From the NCBI RefSeq assembly GCF_037975245.1, contig NC_092582.1, forward strand, positions 26,078,077 to 26,142,076: a stretch of 64,000 nt of DNA, read 5' to 3'. The DNA is from Apostichopus japonicus. Lineage: Eukaryota > Echinodermata > Holothuroidea > Aspidochirotida > Stichopodidae. The translations under genes and the position numbers were made by a program. Each line of letters starts with the position of its first letter. The first letter of the stretch is position 1. This document shows, piece by piece, positions 35,316 to 46,142 of the stretch. Under the pieces are notes generated by a model, which did no database searches, was not told the DNA's origin, and saw only the letters and a program-made list of their open reading frames with translations.

Positions 35316-36415
35316 CAGTGGCGGCGGAACCGGGGGGGCTTGGGGGGCTCAGCCCCCCCAATGAAAAGTTGAGGGGGCAAATGCATGATAAGCCCCCCCC
35401 CCCAATATTTACCAAGGCTCCGAAACGTGCATCTGCCCATTTTTCAATGCATACTTGTCGATCTGTCCGATGCACACGTATACTATATAGGTGTAATAAT
35501 TTTAGTAATTGCTGGGGGACCCTGGTCCCTCGGCCCGTCCCCTGGCTATAGACCACATTGTCACCCAACCGCGTCTTCACGCCCCGTGAAAAGTGGAAGC
35601 AGTGAGTGTGAGTACCGGTAAGCGTAACACAACTTCGTCTTAGGCCAATGACTTGCCTCATTTCAGCCAGTTCTCCAACATCCCCTTACTTAGTGGCGGA
35701 GCGTCCATATATACAGTCAGGGGGCGGATCCACCCCCCCTCCTGACGGACTCAAATGGACTGCTGGCGCCCTTTTCAGCTTTTCACTACTTTTAACTTAT
35801 TCGCGATTATTGACTATTTTATTGCGCTCTCATATACCTATTGACATTTGTCATATTCTGCTGGTGTATAATTTTCCGACAAAATGGCGACGACACCTAT
35901 TTATTCTCCGTTTATCTGCAAATTAGCAAGGCCCGGAAAGGGTCATTTCCTACAATCTAGGGAGTAACTTTACTCAAAAAATTTCTGTACGCTCCGCGCC
36001 AACCTGTGGTGGCGCTCCGCTTAGATAGTGTCGAAAGCGCCCCTACAGACCATTCTTGCCCCCCCCCCTGACCAATACCCCTAGCTCCTCCACTGCCCTT
36101 ACTACACTCAAAAACGTCTTTGCGAGTACACTACGAGTAATAGCTACTCTCTTAAAACACCATCGAATATACAAATTACAATGTTTTTACAGACTTTTAC
36201 GTGCAATCTGAGAAATTGCAGGCTTGAGACCCATATTTTAGGGATAGGTATTCGCAGCATAAAACACTCGGGAAGTGCCGTTTCCGGCCATCTGGGGGTT
36301 TGAAAAACCCAAAATTTTCTTGTACGCTCCGCGCCAACCGATGGTGGCGCTCCGCTTAGATAGTCTCCACACATTAGCCCCCCCCCCCAATAATTTTTCC
36401 GTTCCGCCGCGCCTG
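35316..36415 (-). mobile_element. hAT-type MITE, family E, copy E2, nested in E1 in reverse
   Basis: 1100 bp, inserted in reverse orientation into its own sister copy. Ends CAGTGGCGGCGGAACC (35316) and CCGTTCCGCCGCGCCTG (36415), with a perfect 8-bp target duplication, gctgaaat (35308-35315 and 36416-36423). It retains the unbroken sequence (ggagaactggctgaaatgag in reverse, about 35658-35677) that its own insertion interrupted in E1. It contains A2 at 35691-36095 and no C insertion. Confidence 0.95.
35691..36095 (-). mobile_element. hAT-type MITE, family A, copy A2, inside E2
   Basis: 405 bp, reverse orientation relative to the window, with a perfect duplication, cccttact (35683-35690 and 36096-36103), the reverse complement of the one around A1. 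Orthologous to A1, not an independent insertion. Shared block at about 35985-36030. Confidence 0.95.
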
Positions 36416-36763
36416 GCTGAAATGAGGCAAGTCATTGGCCTATGACGAAGTTGTGTTACGCTTACCGGTACTCACACTCACTGCTTCCACTTTTCACGGC
36501 CCGTGAAGTTGCGGTTGGGGTGACAATGTGGTCTATAGCCAGAGGACGGGCCGAGGGTCCCCCAGCAATTACTAAAATTAATACACCTATATAGTATACA
36601 TGTGCACCGGACAGATCGACAAGTATGCATTGAAAAATGGGCAGATGCACGTTTCGGAGCCTTGGTAAATATTGGGGGAAGGGGGGGGGGCTTATCATGC
36701 ATTTGCCCCCTCAACTTTTCCATTGGAGGCTGAGCCCCCCCCCCCCCGGTTCCGTCGCCACTG

Positions 36764-39700
36764 ACTGGGGTAGAGTCATGTTTATTGTAGTATGCATGCG
36801 CGCTACAATATTGGAAATACTAGCCCTCTCCACCGTATACAAGGCTGGCTGGTGAATGCCAGCTCAACATTTATTCTTCACAGCAATCTCAAGTTCACAG
36901 GTTGGCTACGCAGGAAAAAAAACCAGATCCAGATTTGCAAAGAACCGCGGCGGCGAACAGTTAATTCTACACACGTAAAGACAATAGATCTCTTTGAGTG
37001 GCATCTTTCTTCAAATATTGACTACTTTGGCTCGTTATTCTCGAATTAATGAATACAGGTAACATTTAAAAGCATTATAGTTAAACACATTCTGCTAAAG
37101 AGTTGCAAGCAACGAATATTAATCGAATTTATCCGCAACGACTCGGTGTTATTAGGTGATCTCGGGCACTTATGTCTAGCCCGTAATGGCATGGCATTAT
37201 ATACTACAAAGTCATACGTTACGTATGTTACGTGTTTTGTGTGACGATGAACCAGGGCAGAAAATCGACAGGAGAGTGTCACAGTTGTACAATGATAGAC
37301 TAGACCTACATTGTATTCGTTAGATAAATCGTGCATTTGGCCTTTAGTATAAATGTAGTTTTCAAATAGACATAGCCATAGGGGGAAATCATTTAGTTGG
37401 GTGACGTTGTAAATACATAAGTGCACGTTGAAGGGATAGGGAGACCTAGATGGGTTGTGATACCGTCTTTTACCACTCCTCATAAAGTGCGTAAGAAGAC
37501 ACAGAAAATACTTCGTTAATTGTGATCCGTGAAGCTGTAATTAAAGAGCCAAATAAAAGGAGATATGAAGATAAAATATACGACTCGTGTCCCTATAACA
37601 ATAAATCACCGTATGTTCGTACAATTTCACTAACTAGGCGAGGGTACAGTAACGTTAATATGTAGTTTAATTAGTCCAGGACTCTATATTCTCTGTTACG
37701 TCTGGAACATGTGTGAGTCGTTATTGACAACCGTTAATGTGCTTGGTTGTCCGATTAATCTGTGGTGGTTTTAGTCATAATTTCTTCGCTGATATTGCAG
37801 GCGCTTGCTAGCTAAAGTTCTGTTAAAATTAAGCCTACCTTTAGTCTACATTAAAGGACCAAAAGCCGAACTGGCTTATTCGTGACCGAAATAACTTCAA
37901 TAGGTTTACAGTAACAACGACCACTCCATTGAATATCAACAACTAACTTTCACCTTCACCGCGCACTACAATGACACGTATTTGTGTACAAATACAGTTG
38001 TTCTAGTTATTGTTGATTTTATCATATGCAGACTAGATGTAACATTTACCTTCCATACACGACATCAGTGTGTGTGGCTTTACTTCCTTGATGTATAAAG
38101 TCTGTATCATATGCCGTTTTGATGAACAGAATGAAACTAATCGGTGCTGTTAGCTCCGGAATATTAGTTTGCTATCTGGTTTAGAAAAGGCCAATTTATT
38201 AGGAGAAAATATTTTTATCTTGATGGCCCTTTAAAGCGCTGTAAAAATTTCATCGAGACGCATCCATATAGAATATGTTCCTCTTTTCCCAGTGAGAAAA
38301 TAAATCTTCGTTATCCATCTTTCTAAAACCTGATAGCTGAAGCATCTTAGCTTCAATCTTAAAAGATATCTAGTCATATCTCGTAATAATGATAATATCA
38401 ACAAACTATGAAACAATTATACGATAACACGGGGCAAACTTCTAATGATCTTGATATGTGTTTGTTGTGTAAACAGTGACTGTCATACAACGGTACTTAT
38501 AGGTACGTTATAAATTTAGTTTGTGGTACAGGCTAAGTAAATAGCGATAACAATATGCAAACAAGTTCCTGATTAGGAAAGGCAAGATAGACGTGAACAA
38601 ATATGTTAATATTAATATAGCAAGTTTATGATAACAAAAGAGAGATACGAGAATAAGTATATTCATATTAAGAAGGAAAACAAAAAAATATTTAAAGAAC
38701 GTTTTCCATGTTCCGATATGTAACATGTCAAGTGAAAACAGGTTTGGTTTTATTTCTGGAAACCACTGGTTTATACTACTGAAAAACATGTTGCTTAAAG
38801 CAGCATTTTGCGTTTTGTCGCCGTTTTCCACTTTTTTGACAAGTCCATCGAGTTTTTTTTTACATATACCAATCACAAAACAGCAAACTAAGATATTAGC
38901 CAAGTTTTTTCCTGCCAAAAGCGTTGATTGGCGAGTAATTTAGGACATTTGATGATAATGAGAAAAGTGTCCAGCGACAAATTACACATTTAATAATAAT
39001 CGCATACAGTTCCCCCAACCATGGAGGTAAAACAGACCTCCATGCCCCAACCCACTAGTTTGAATTTAACCAATCAGACATGCAGGTTAAATTATGAGCC
39101 GTTGCTAAAAATAGATTAAAAACGTTGAGTTGGTAACTTGGTACAACCAGCGAGCTGGACTCTAACAGCTCCCTGGTACAATTGCCATAGACAATCTACA
39201 CAATCAAGCATGGTGTTGTATAAGCGAGTTCAGAGTTTGCATTGCGCAATGGAGGTCAAGAGGTCAAATAAGAATACTCTCGTTGCGACGAGAGTTGTAT
39301 GCTCGCGTACCCACGTTAACTTAAAGGAATTGTCTGGTGGAAGATTTTGATACATTGTCCTTGTAGTTATTATTTTTCTCTTTCTAACCATGTAAAAATT
39401 GTCCCCATTCGACGTTTTCTTCTTGTAGAAATCTGGTTTTCAAATTCACCAGTTTCTCACCAAAAGTACCGTTTGTTCGAACGCTTCAATATGGTGATTG
39501 ACGTAGTGATTGCAGATAGGCAAAACAAGCGACTTGAAGTTAGCACTCCCAATTCCGCAGCAAATAAACTCACGTGTAAGCACATTGGATTGCCTCATAT
39601 ATATAACGTACATACTCGCGAACGTATATACTACGATGCTCAGTTGGTGTACTTGTATAGCGTTACACATAGTGCACTCACACTCAAACCACAGTTCATT

Positions 39701-39811
39701 AACTGTTCTTCGAAATCGCTGAAATAAAATTCACGGATCAAATTAACAGTAAAAGGAAACTGTTAAAGTATTCGTTAAACCGAAAGATGAAACTTGGCGG
39801 AATCGATGTCA
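36764..39811. other. Intergenic stretch
   Basis: No supported gene. A good acceptor near 37800 (gctgatattgcag) leads only to four codons and a stop (ALAS), which could be a tiny terminal exon of the NACHT gene but is too short to trust. The 136-codon open frame at 38508-38918 (minus) has no recognisable domain. CCAAT-type words (aaccaatcaga) occur at about 39069. Confidence 0.35.
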
Positions 39812-40320
39812 TCGCAGAACTGTCCGATTGTAAACGTTAGAGTACCCTATACACGCGAACATTCTTCGCGCTGGAGCTGGATACCGCGATGTGTAAACAA
39901 CGAAGAGCCTTCTGTTAAAACTTGTCTTGTGTTACACAAAGACCACGAAACCACCGATCTACTACATATATGGCGGCTTAAGCAGTTTTTTAAATCGTAT
40001 CTAATTTATAAGAAATTTCACCGGAAATTATTGAAGAAATTGACCGAATCGTTGTCAGAGCAGAATGTAGCACTGAGAAGGTTAGGCTTCGCAGAACTGT
40101 CCGATTGTCAACGTTTGAGTATAGCCTACATGCGAACATTTTTCGCGTTAGAGCTGGATAGCGCGATGTATAGCCTGAACAACTCAGAGTCTGCTGTTAA
40201 AATTTACCTTGTGTTACACAAAGACCACGGAACCACCGATCAAGTACATGGCGGCTTAAGGAGTTTTCGAAAACATATCTAATTTTTAAGAAATTTCACC
40301 GGAAATTAAGGAAGAAATTT
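39812..40320 (+). repeat. Tandem duplication upstream of the SAP/SWIM pseudogene
   Basis: Units of about 230 bp at 39812-40041 and 40090-40320 share cgcagaactgtccgattgt, gagctggata-cgcgatg, cttgtgttacacaaagacca and aagaaatttcaccggaaatta, in order, separated by 48 bp. Point differences break the reading frames, and the 162-codon open frame over the region is incidental. A CRE-like tgacgtcacg follows at about 40408-40417. Confidence 0.88.
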
Positions 40321-40651
40321 ATCTGTATACAAACGCTGTTTTTGTTGTGATTACCGTATAGGTACTGTGCGGAGGGTGGGTTATGACGCAATCTGCTATG
40401 GCAGAGCTGACGTCACGTATTGTACTGTTCAAAACATATTTGAAATGTCTCTCTATAACGATTAAAAAATCGTTTCTCTGTCAAACGCAACATTAGCGTT
40501 CTCATACTTTGACAACATGTTTGGAAAATTATTTACTATTGTTTAAGGTAACTTCTTTGGGCCACCAGACAATCCTTTTAATGAGCACTTACAGTAAACA
40601 TTAGAAATCGCATAATTTACGTCTAAATTTACTCTGTTTTTTCGCTTTGGG

Positions 40652-41200
40652 ATGGATATTCCTACAAGTTTGGAAGAGTTTAAACTTTGGAAAGTTGACA
40701 GACTGAAGGAATTTTTAAAGAAACGAAAGTTGCAGATGAATGGCCGGAAAGAAGAGTTGGTTGCTTTATCGTATGCTGCCGTTCAGATGAACATTGCTGA
40801 AGTTAATAAAGCAGATGCGTGAAATGAAAAGGCAGATGACTACGCATCGGTACTTCAGGTTGAAGGAAAGACCATGCCCGATCCTCTTTCGGATTAACCA
40901 CTTGCATGGGAAGGCGAAATTGAAATGAAAAAATGGCCGCCTTGCATGTACATTGATATTGCGCATTATTTTACCAGTATTGATAACATTGAACTGAAGC
41001 AAAGACTGATGACGGACTATAAAGATGGTAAAGTCTTCAGCTATTTAGAGTCTGGGTGGCTCAGGGAAATATTTTACAATGCCATTTCTGCCGAGTCAAG
41101 GTTGTGCTTTCTAAAGGCAGAGTGTACACCATCGCAGCGTATTAATAATATTCCTTGGAATAACCCCTGGAAATCCCCCACCCACTATTATTTTTTATAA
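40652..41200 (+). pseudogene. SAP domain / SWIM-family protein, broken and truncated
   Basis: One frame runs from ATG 40652 through two premature stops, TGA 40820-40822 and TAA 40895-40897, to TAA just after 41197. The first 56 codons form a SAP DNA-binding motif (LEEFKLWKVDRLKEFLKKRK, then the G-R-K-EEL turn and helix). After the first stop comes a P-D-P-L stretch, then WPPCMYIDI, Y-LESGWLREI and CTPSQR, the conserved N-terminal region of invertebrate SAP/SWIM-zinc-finger proteins, which often end in a YqaJ-type nuclease domain. The order and spacing fit that family. Homology stops at about 41170, before any SWIM zinc ligands or nuclease, so it is a 5' fragment. The intact family is multi-copy and behaves like a mobile or expanding gene; its function is not well established. 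Confidence 0.72.
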
Positions 41201-41776
41201 TGTTCTTCTCCAAATAAAATAAATATTTTTATTTACTTTTTTCGAACAAATTGAACCCACCCTATAAGAGGACAAACAAAAACGAATGACAGCGAATGAC
41301 CGAATGAAAATTGACTTTGTACAGGGTTAATTATCATTCGCGAATGACAACGAATAACAACGAAGGACGGTGGTGAGTGGATATAAGAGGGATAAGAGAG
41401 AAGAGGTCCCACCTTTATGATCAGTCTGGGAAAAGAACCTCCGCCAGGGAGGCGACCGTCCCCTTGCCCTGGGGGAGGGTAATAAAAACAATACATATCA
41501 ATTCCTTAGCGCCATTCCCTGTGCGGCACGCAAACTGAGTTCGACCGCCGCAGTTTCAGGCCTATGACTTTACCATATAGACCATTTTCCTACAGCCATA
41601 ACGTGAAAGTTAATACCGAAAAAACTTAGTTCAAACGGCACTAAACAGAGAAATGTGTTGTTTCTCAAGTTCTGTTATTTTCTTAACAATACAGTTCAAA
41701 ATTCCACCGGACTTGGGTGATTTACGATGCAAGGTTAATAAATATCGAACTCAAAACCCTCATTGATAACACACAG
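41201..41776. other. Non-coding stretch
   Basis: No gene. Repeated cgaatgac words at 41284-41350 suggest a small degenerate repeat. Confidence 0.35.
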
Positions 41777-42148
41777 CAGTGGCGTAGGAAGGTACTTTTG
41801 AGTGGGGGGGGGGGGGGGCTGAAGACTGATGGCCGGCATGGGGGAGGGATCTAAGGGGAGGGGGTGTCCCCCTCCCCTTTGGAATTTTTTGCATTTCCAG
41901 GTAGCCTCAGATGCAATTTGGTGCAATATAGCACACTTCAACACGCACTCCATTTTGTAAACTTAATTTTGTATTTTCACCAGGCCTTAGATGCAATTTG
42001 GTGCTCCAAATGAGTTTTTTTTTCTCATTTGGAAATGAAAAAGGGGTTTTCTGACTTGCGAAGCGGGGGGCGGAATGATACTTCCGCCCCTCCACATTTT
42101 TCACTGGGGGCTGGCGCCCCCCCAGCCCCCCCGGTTCCTACGCCCTTG
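41777..42148 (+). mobile_element. hAT-type MITE, family C, copy C2
   Basis: 372 bp, about 90% like C1, with ends CAGTGGCGTAGGAA and TTCCTACGCCCTTG and a perfect 8-bp target duplication, acacacag (41769-41776 and 42149-42156). G tract at about 41804-41818. Confidence 0.95.
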
Positions 42149-42594
42149 ACACACAGTAAATACTGAAGAAAATCACCATTTGATTGCCGTACTTTGTTTG
42201 CGTAACCATCCTCTTGAATATTCATTGACAAATTTAGTTCAAACGGTTTTGGAAAGGATTTTTTCTTAATTTTAAATTGATGTTAAATTCATTTTCATTG
42301 GTCACTATCTTCAATCGGACCAAGTACAATCCAATCGAATGTCTTCTAAGAAAAATACAAGTTTCGCTTTTTTCGGTGGGCACGCCGTTACGTAATATGT
42401 GTATCCTGTACTCTGCAATAGGGTACAGCCACACAATGCACAGTGTTCACCTACAACGTCACAACCGAGATTCGCTTTCAAAACGTCATATTTTATTGAA
42501 CTTAATATTATTTCAAAGAAAATGACCGTAGAATATGCATCATTAAATTTTGAAGCTAGTAAGTACCAATTAAATTATCTAATGCAATCCTAAT
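42149..42594. other. Non-coding stretch
   Basis: No supported gene; short overlapping open frames on both strands only. Confidence 0.35.
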
Positions 42595-42660
42595 CAGGTG
42601 CGTATCCAGGGGGGGGCGTTGGGGCGCGCGCCCCCCGGGTAAGGAAAAGAGGAGAGAAAA
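42595..42660 (+). mobile_element. Left terminus of a family-H hAT-like element
   Basis: Begins CAGGTGCGTATCCAG, matching in reverse the terminus CTGGATACGCGCCTG at 44534-44548. Both are followed inward by a g-rich run and a gcgcgcccccc(c)gggt-a block. The two ends are 1.95 kb apart with only a 5-bp flanking match (ctaat), so they may belong to different copies. Confidence 0.55.
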
Positions 42661-42766
42661 AAGAGAAGAAAAAATGGAAAAGGAGGGGGAAAAAAGAAAA
42701 GGAGGAGAGGAAGGAAAGGAAAAGAAAAAGAAAAAAGAGAGAAAAAGGAAAAAAGGAGGGAGTAGA
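42641..42766 (+). repeat. 126-bp homopurine tract
   Basis: Almost pure A/G on the plus strand (for example aaggaaaagaggagagaaaa), with one T and no other pyrimidine over about 120 bp. Such tracts can form triplex DNA. Confidence 0.85.
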
Positions 42767-43099
42767 AGATAGCCAAGACCTCGGGAAGAGAAAGAGGAAC
42801 AGTCATAGTTAAAGCGCTGATCCCTATAATATACACAGGGTATAGCCAGTGACAGATCAAGGATTACGGAGGGGGTGTGCGCCTCACCCTACCCCTTACA
42901 CCTTACACCGACAACTCCATTTTTGACGTTTCCATTTTTCCTCTCTCACTAATGTATCTATATAAATACTATATATGGTCTATCATAACACGTGTGTGTG
43001 TATATGGACGCCTTAAACAATTGTACAATTGTGCTATATGGAACCAACTGTGGCTGGTCTTGAACTCGACCGAGTCGTCGGGGTACATGACGCATTTCG

Positions 43100-43346
43100 G
43101 GAAGGGGGCGACCGCCCCCCCCCCCCCTTCGAGCAAATTTTCTTTATGACATCGCTAGTAATTTCAAAATAGACAATGCTTAGATGCAACTTACAAGGCC
43201 TGGGAAGTGTCATTTCCAGCGATCTGGGAGGCATTTTCGGCCAAAATTTTTCTTGTACGCTTCGCGCCAACTCATGGTGGCGCTTCGCTTAGATAGTTTG
43301 CCTACAGGCTTGGCCCCTCCCTTGGCAATTACTCGCTACACGCCTG
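43100..43346 (-). mobile_element. Partial hAT-like MITE, family G
   Basis: Contains the shared subterminal block in reverse (gtacgcttcgcgccaactca, tggtggcgcttcgc, 43253-43297) and the acaaggcctgggaagtg block also found in family F, ending at cgctacacgcctg (43346). The other end was not located. Confidence 0.6.
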
Positions 43347-43447
43347 TTCGAATTTGTAAAGCAAAGAGCAGATATAACATCATATCAGTGAGCATTGAAA
43401 TGCATGTTCCACGATGAACAGCCTCAAAAACTGTCTATGTGTGTAGT

Positions 43448-43867
43448 TAAAGGCGTAGGAGCCCAATTGGATTTGGGGGCTGTAATGACTTGCCCGAAAA
43501 AAAAGCCAAAATTTTTCGCGCTCAACATATCAATGCCAATATCATATAAGCAAGCATCGGTCATTACAGTGCATGGCATCGTGTACCGCACGGTCCGTGA
43601 AAGTTGCACAGTATACCACTGGATGCTATGTAAACAACAAAATGTCTTATGTAGATGGAGAAAAAGCATACAGATCCATTTATGTCAAAACTCTCTTTTA
43701 CAGTAGTAATGTCGGCCAAGCTTACAATTTTATTTTAATTACCAAGGAGATCATTTTTAAGCTATTCATTTTTCTTTCAGTAGGTGCCCGAAAAAGATGG
43801 GGAAAAATTTGGTTGCGGGGGGGGGGGAGGGGGGCTGCAGCCACCGCCTCCTACGGGACCTACGCCT
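43448..43867 (+). mobile_element. MITE J with aggcgtagg inverted ends
   Basis: 420 bp. Left end taaaggcgtaggagccc, right end gggacctacgcct, flanked by an 11-bp direct repeat, atgtgtgtagt (43437-43447 and 43868-43878). Element boundaries could move by up to three bases within the repeat. It contains a G tract near the right end. No coding capacity. Confidence 0.75.
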
Positions 43868-44390
43868 ATGTGTGTAGTGTTCGCTTTCGATATACCTGAT
43901 ATCGGAAATATCTGCTATTTTTCATTTCCTTCAACCAAGTTTTATAATAGCCATTATAAGAGGTTGCAATATTTCTACACCAATAAATTAACTGTGTCGG
44001 AATTTTCCAAAATTTCCTCACCAACATTCTTCACCATACTTTCCTCTACTCGTGCAACTTTGACCTGTCTGTTAGGGGTTCAAGGAGGTTTTTCTATATT
44101 GCTTGTCCATAGATTGAATTTTGTGCAACATTATGGGTATGTTTTGAAGTGATTTTATTCACGAGAAATCTGAATTTTCAAATTCTCAACAAATAATGGG
44201 CTTAAAACCTTCAAAAGTGGGGCTTTCGGATATTGTGGGCCGTGACGTAGAATCATCTACAAAAGCAATGATCCATAGGACATGCAATAAGGTCGAACAT
44301 GATGTGTGACTGGTGACAATCTTCAAAAAGGTTATATGGATGGAAAAAAACTTTTGGGAAATACTTGGTTCTCAGGCAAAAGTGTACATC
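43868..44390. other. Non-coding stretch between MITE fragments
   Basis: No supported exon; open frames at 43784-44152 begin inside MITE J. Confidence 0.35.
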
Positions 44391-44548
44391 TGGTTGGTCA
44401 TTTTCAAGCCCGAGAAGTGCTATTTCCGGTGATCTGGGGGGTATCAAAACCAGAAATTTCCTTGTACGCTGCGCGCCAACCGATGGTGGCGCTCCGCTTA
44501 GATAGTAATTCGCGCCCCCCGGGTTAGAAAATCCTGGATACGCGCCTG
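44391..44548 (-). mobile_element. Right terminus of a family-H hAT-like element
   Basis: Ends CTGGATACGCGCCTG. The shared subterminal block is at 44462-44505 in reverse (gtacgctgcgcgccaaccga, tggtggcgctccgc), about 45 bp inside the end, as in the other families. Inward it continues with the ctatttccggtgatctgggg block that is also seen in E and G. Confidence 0.7.
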
Positions 44549-46142
44549 CTAATTATAGAAACATCGTTTAAGACCCCCCTGATGAATGGAATAGTCCAAA
44601 CAACTTGCCCGCACAGAGCCACAGGATTTTCGGTCAATGTGATGAGTCATACGCGTTGGTCAGTAAGAGGGCTATTTAGAAGGATGTTTAGTGTGCATTT
44701 TAGAAAGAAAGGAATTGATATGATTTTTATACAGCAACAATTTTTTTCAATTCCCCTAAGTTCACGGGGTAAAATCCCACAGGACAAGTCAAACATCTTG
44801 CTCAAGAATTTACCGAAAACACCGGTCACAGTCGCAAAATGTCAACTCGAACTTTTGCGATTTAAACCCCAATTTTCCGATTTTTTTGCGTGGCTTTAAT
44901 ATACTCACAAAGTCTGAACTGTGATATCCGGTTGAAGCAAATGTCTGTGCTGTCATTTACTTTCATTCGTTTTAGTCAACGCAATTTTTTAGTGTGTAGG
45001 CCTACAACATATTGTCATTCGTTATGTGCAACGCAATTGTCATTCGTTTTAGTAACACCCCCCTATAAGTAGTAGGAATATGCCAAGAATAAGACTAAGC
45101 TTATTTTAAATCACGCATAAAAATGAAGAGAACTAATATTTCTTAACATGAAAAACCATGTAGTTGCAACTACAAGATACCAATGCCTCTACTATGCAGT
45201 GTTCGTTGATGGACGTAAAAGCAACGAGTATGAGGATAGGTTATGTAGGCCTATTTAGATCTACAGTTCTGTCAGTGTCACTGTTAGTATTTTAGACTCG
45301 AGTTGCTTACGATATTCTCTAAAAAACAGTTCAGGCTCATAATGACAAACAAAAGGGCAAAATAGTTTGTTCCATGCTATATTTTAAATTCATTTCCGAA
45401 AATTATCAGTTAGAACTTCCGCGAAGCATTAAACACCCGCAACCACGTAAGGTCGCGTAACCCATACGAAGGATACAGTCACATATACTCCTTTTTCCCG
45501 TTCGTAGGCCTATATCAGACTAACTATTTCACGTGCGATACGGACCTGTGTTCCATTATATTCAATATTATTATGAAGTAGTTTCAGTCAATTTATACAC
45601 GTTTTTAAGTCGTAAACACACCGAAATATGCACTAGAAATAAATTCCGAATGTCGCAGTAAACCATTCTTAGTGCGATTATCGTTATGAAAAGCTGTCAT
45701 TGTTTACGTTTTCCGAGGATTCAATTCTCAGTTGACCTGACCCCTAGTGAGAATCGGGCATGCGCACTCGTAACTCTGAACTCGCTTATTACGTATTGGC
45801 CAATGACGTTCGTAGCTTTTAAATATTCATATTATGGGCGAGGTTTCAGAAGGAACATTGATCACAGAAAATTATGTTAACACATTCTTGGCCGAAAAGA
45901 AACATGACTTTACATGTTGAAATTTTGTGGTTTTATTTCTGATATTTGATTTTTCTTATAGAACAATTTAGACTGATAGCACAAACTTTCGACGCTTTAT
46001 CGAAATTGTAACGTTTTTCCTGAAGTTTTGACGTTTATCTAGAAATGTCGACACCAAACGTAAACTGAGAATATGAATTTAAGTAAAATTCGATCATTTG
46101 TTTAAATCGCATTGTTTCGCTAACAAAGGATCCAGCCGAAAG
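44549..46142. other. Intergenic stretch with promoter-like island
   Basis: No supported gene. 45755-45815 holds an NRF1-like site (gggcatgcgcactcg) and attggccaatgacg (CCAAT box plus CRE half site), a combination usual in CpG promoters. No transcript could be tied to it. Confidence 0.3.

Larger units (their letters stand above)
34196..36763 (+). mobile_element. hAT-type MITE, family E, copy E1 (host of nested insertions)
   Basis: Left end CAGGGGCGGAACGG, right end GGTTCCGTCGCCACTG. The element is split by three insertions: C1 (34486-34855), A1 (34887-35284) and E2 (35316-36415). Removing C1, E2 and one copy of each of their target duplications leaves about 1.08 kb, the same as E2 itself. E1 and E2 both carry family A at the same site. 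The flanks (acaggggt-actag on the left, actggggt on the right) give only an uncertain target duplication. All the open frames in this block are MITE-derived. Confidence 0.88.

Noticed and set aside
35236..36723. Several 60-150-codon frames in the MITE nest (also near 46.4 and 61.7 kb)
   Set aside because: The same peptides recur wherever family A, C or E copies occur, so they are translations of non-coding MITEs.
34196..36763. Segmental inverted duplication (large palindrome) at 34-37 kb
   Set aside because: The 8-bp duplication gctgaaat around E2 and the unbroken target inside E2 are better explained by nested transposition.
38508..38918. 136-codon minus-strand open frame
   Set aside because: Hydrophobic, AT-driven composition in its second half, no recognisable domain, no splice sites that join it to anything.
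42595..44548. One 1.95-kb family-H transposon
   Set aside because: The termini match but the flanks share only 5 bp, and the interior contains unrelated MITEs (G, J). Kept as two separate terminal fragments.
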